A stretch of 64,000 bases of DNA. It comes from Aquipuribacter nitratireducens (GTDB lineage Bacteria > Actinomycetota > Actinomycetes > Actinomycetales > JBBAYJ01). The translations under genes were made by a program, and so were the position numbers. This document shows, piece after piece, positions 62,126-64,000 of the stretch (its first letter is position 1; each line of letters starts with the position of its first letter). Where the stretch lies: contig NZ_JBBEOG010000011.1 in the NCBI RefSeq assembly GCF_037860835.1, positions 47,851 to 111,850 of the forward strand, written 5' to 3'. The notes below the pieces were generated by a model. The model did no database searches and was not told the origin of the DNA. It worked only from the letters and a program-made list of their open reading frames with translations.

Positions 62126-63331
62126 GTGGACGACGCCGTCACGAATTCTCCCGTTCCGTCCGTTCGCTCCTGCCGGACGGGTGCCTGGCTCGTGGGTGCC
62201 CGCGGGTCGGTCGCGACGACCGCCGTGCTGGGCGCCGCGGCCGTCCGCGCCGGTCTCGCCGGTCCCGTCGGTCTCGTCAGCGAGCTGCCTTCCCTGGCGC
62301 CCGCCGCGCTGCCGTCGCTCGAGGACGTCGTGCTCGGCGGGCACGACGTCGTCGTCACGGGCTACCGCAAGCGTGCCGAGGTCCTCGCCGCGCAGGGCGT
62401 CGTGCCGCGCGACCTCGTCGTCGCCCTCGGCGCCGAGCTCGACGCGGCGGACGCCGACGTCGTCGTGCCCGCGGCCGAACCCGACCAGCGCCGCCGCGTC
62501 GCCGCCCTCGCCGCGGCGATGCGGGACTTCCACGGGCGCCACGACCTCGACCGTCTCGTCGTCGTCGACGTCTCGAGCACGCAGCCGCCGCTCGACACCG
62601 ACGACGCCGAGCTCGTCACCGACCTCGCCTCGCCCGAGGCCGTCCGCGCCGCCTGGGACGCGGGCCGTTCCCCGCTGCCCGCGAGCGCCGAGGCGGTGTG
62701 GGCGGCCTACGAGGCCGGCGCCGCGGTCGTCGCGTTCACGCCCAGCCCCGGCGTCGGCGTCCCCGCCGTCGCCGAGCTCGGCCGCCGCGCCGGTGTCCCG
62801 TGGGCCGGTGCGGACGGCAAGACCGGCGAGACGCTGCTGAAGTCGGTGCTCGCACCGATGTTCGTCCAGCGGGCGCTGCACGTGGACTCGTGGTCGTCGT
62901 TCAACATCCTCGGCGGCGGGGACGGGCAGGCGCTCGCCGACCCTGTCGCCGCCCGCAGCAAGACCGCCACCAAGGCCGCGGCGCTCGAGGCGATCGTCGG
63001 GCGCCCGGTGCCCGGCCCCCTCCACATCGACTACGTCGCCGACCTCGGCGACTGGAAGACCGCGATGAACCACGTCGGCTTCACCGGCTTCCTCGGCACG
63101 CGCATGCAGCTGCAGTTCACGTGGCAGGGCTGCGACTCCGCGCTCGCGGCGCCGCTCGTCCTCGACCTCGTCCGGCTGCTCGCCGCGTGCGCGGACGCCG
63201 GCCGGAGCGGCGCGGTGCCGGAGCTCGGGTTCTTCTTCAAGGACCCCGTGGGCAGCCACGAGCACGCCCTCGCCGAGCAGTGGCACGCCCTCCTCGGCCT
63301 CGTCGACGAGCTCGCGGGACGACGCCCGTGA
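62126..63331 (+). CDS. Inositol-3-phosphate synthase-like protein
   Basis: A 401-residue protein of the myo-inositol-1-phosphate synthase family: WLVGARGSVATTAVLGAAAV (NAD site), GVPWAGADGKTGETLLKSVL, SWSSFNILGGGDGQALADP, SKTATKAAALEAIV and HIDYVADLGDWKTAMNH. The GTG at 62126 follows TATTCG and gives a leaderless start; an in-frame start at 62090 is possible. It is coupled (GTGA) to a UbiA-like gene. The pair recalls actinobacterial clusters related to the ebo genes, so a special inositol or terpenoid product is possible. Confidence 0.85.
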   Translation: MDDAVTNSPVPSVRSCRTGAWLVGARGSVATTAVLGAAAVRAGLAGPVGLVSELPSLAPAALPSLEDVVLGGHDVVVTGYRKRAEVLAAQGVVPRDLVVALGAELDAADADVVVPAAEPDQRRRVAALAAAMRDFHGRHDLDRLVVVDVSSTQPPLDTDDAELVTDLASPEAVRAAWDAGRSPLPASAEAVWAAYEAGAAVVAFTPSPGVGVPAVAELGRRAGVPWAGADGKTGETLLKSVLAPMFVQRALHVDSWSSFNILGGGDGQALADPVAARSKTATKAAALEAIVGRPVPGPLHIDYVADLGDWKTAMNHVGFTGFLGTRMQLQFTWQGCDSALAAPLVLDLVRLLAACADAGRSGAVPELGFFFKDPVGSHEHALAEQWHALLGLVDELAGRRP

Positions 63332-64000
63332 GTGCCACGTGGCGGGACTGGGCGGAGCTCGTCCGGCTGCCCGCCGTCGTCACCGTGCCCGGCGACGTCC
63401 TCGTCGGCCTCGCCGCCGGCGACGGCCCGCGCGCCCGAGCGGGGTGGGCGCTGCCGCTGTCGTCGGTGGCGCTGTACTGGGCCGGCATGGCCCTCAACGA
63501 CTGGGCCGACCGCGACCTCGACGCCGAGGAGCGGCCCGAGCGACCGCTGCCCAGCGGGCGGGTCGCGCCCACGCACGCGCTCGGTGCGGCCGCCGGGCTG
63601 ACGGCGGCCGGGGTCGGTGTCGCGGCCCTGGCGGGCGGGCGGCGCCCGGCCGCCGTCGCCGCGGGGATCGGCGCGGCGGTCTGGCTCTACGACCTCGCCG
63701 GCAAGCGGGGCCCGCTCGCGCCGGTCAGCATGGCCCTCACGCGCAGCCTCGACGTGCTGCTGGGGGCGGCCGCCTCGCGGCAGGGCACCCGGGCCGCGCT
63801 GCTGCCCGCGCTGGCGGTCGGCCTCCACACCCTCGCCGTCACCGACCTCAGCCGTGGCGAGGTGCACGGCAGCGAGCCCGTCCCCGCCACCCGCGCCCAG
63901 GTCGCGACGCTCGCCGCGGCGGGCGGCTCCGTCGCGGTCGCCGGGGCGGGCGCCCGCAGCGCGTGGCGCGCGGGCCGGCCGTGGCAGGCCGCAGGGCACG
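63328..64000 (+). CDS. UbiA-family prenyltransferase, EboC-like (cut by window end)
   Basis: The first 224 residues of a membrane prenyltransferase; no stop before the end. It starts with GTG (VSATWRDWAELVRLPAVVTV) overlapping the previous stop. The aspartate motif is ALNDWADRDLDAEERPERPL, followed by PSGRV, as in UbiA/EboC proteins. Several hydrophobic segments follow. The prenyl acceptor is unknown. The second aspartate motif has weak counterparts (WLYDLAGKRG; VTDLSRGEVHG). Confidence 0.82.
   Translation, partial: MSATWRDWAELVRLPAVVTVPGDVLVGLAAGDGPRARAGWALPLSSVALYWAGMALNDWADRDLDAEERPERPLPSGRVAPTHALGAAAGLTAAGVGVAALAGGRRPAAVAAGIGAAVWLYDLAGKRGPLAPVSMALTRSLDVLLGAAASRQGTRAALLPALAVGLHTLAVTDLSRGEVHGSEPVPATRAQVATLAAAGGSVAVAGAGARSAWRAGRPWQAAGH

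Noticed and set aside
63031..63999. A 322-residue minus-strand reading frame at the window end
   Set aside because: It is antisense to the inositol-synthase-like and UbiA-like genes, which have clear motifs.

Overview
The window is chromosomal DNA of a very high-GC Actinomycetota. The evidence is the actinobacterial gene neighbourhoods (fasR-fabD-fabH-acpP-fabF-accD; smtB-zur beside znuABC; the Nif3 / zinc-ribbon / RNase H-phosphatase trio; DUF3052 beside aceE; DUF3145), many GTG starts, frequent GTGA or ATGA stop-start overlaps, and many leaderless starts with a TANNNT -10 box 6-9 bases upstream. A Micrococcales-like organism is plausible, but the genus cannot be set from the sequence.

Region 1 (1-5700) is a zinc-starvation locus. 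A CobW-type protein diverges from three cysteine-poor ribosomal protein paralogues (L28, L33, S14). A converging five-gene operon runs znuA-znuC-znuB-smtB-zur. Zur-box-like palindromes lie in front of both units. Region 2 (5700-19760) is housekeeping: GlyRS, a repair-type glycosylase, two SDR enzymes, tRNA dihydrouridine synthase, a YdcF-like protein, dGTPase, a ferredoxin reductase, DnaG primase and two tRNAs.

Region 3 (19716-26229) is a genomic island of about 6.5 kb inserted at the 3' end of a CAT-anticodon tRNA gene and flanked by a perfect 42-bp direct repeat. It keeps an actinobacterial integrative-element signature (XRE-PLD regulator, Nudix, HD protein, two small conserved genes) but no recognisable integrase, replication or transfer gene. 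Its low-GC cargo is a divergent reverse transcriptase of the defence (Abi/UG) kind, a run of four stem-loops, a membrane-anchored coiled-coil protein and a second small membrane protein. This is the best candidate for an undescribed system.

Region 4 (26230-39120) holds a small zinc-ribbon protein, an XRE-cupin regulator divergent from a thioredoxin-reductase-like enzyme, a DUF4397-sortase pair, a small membrane/OmpA-like pair, a PLP gamma-family enzyme with an AsnC regulator, an amino-acid permease, an agmatinase-like enzyme and two unknown membrane/hydrolase genes. Region 5 (39350-52200) is the type II fatty-acid synthesis cluster with its PucR-type regulator, followed by pyruvate dehydrogenase E1. 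FabD carries an unusual C-terminal biotinyl-like domain. Region 6 (52400-64000) has a peroxiredoxin, tRNA-Val, the Nif3 trio, RNase P RNA, a secreted HNH-type protein with five 49-residue repeats, an M3 peptidase, an inositol-phosphate-synthase-like enzyme and a UbiA-like prenyltransferase cut by the window end.
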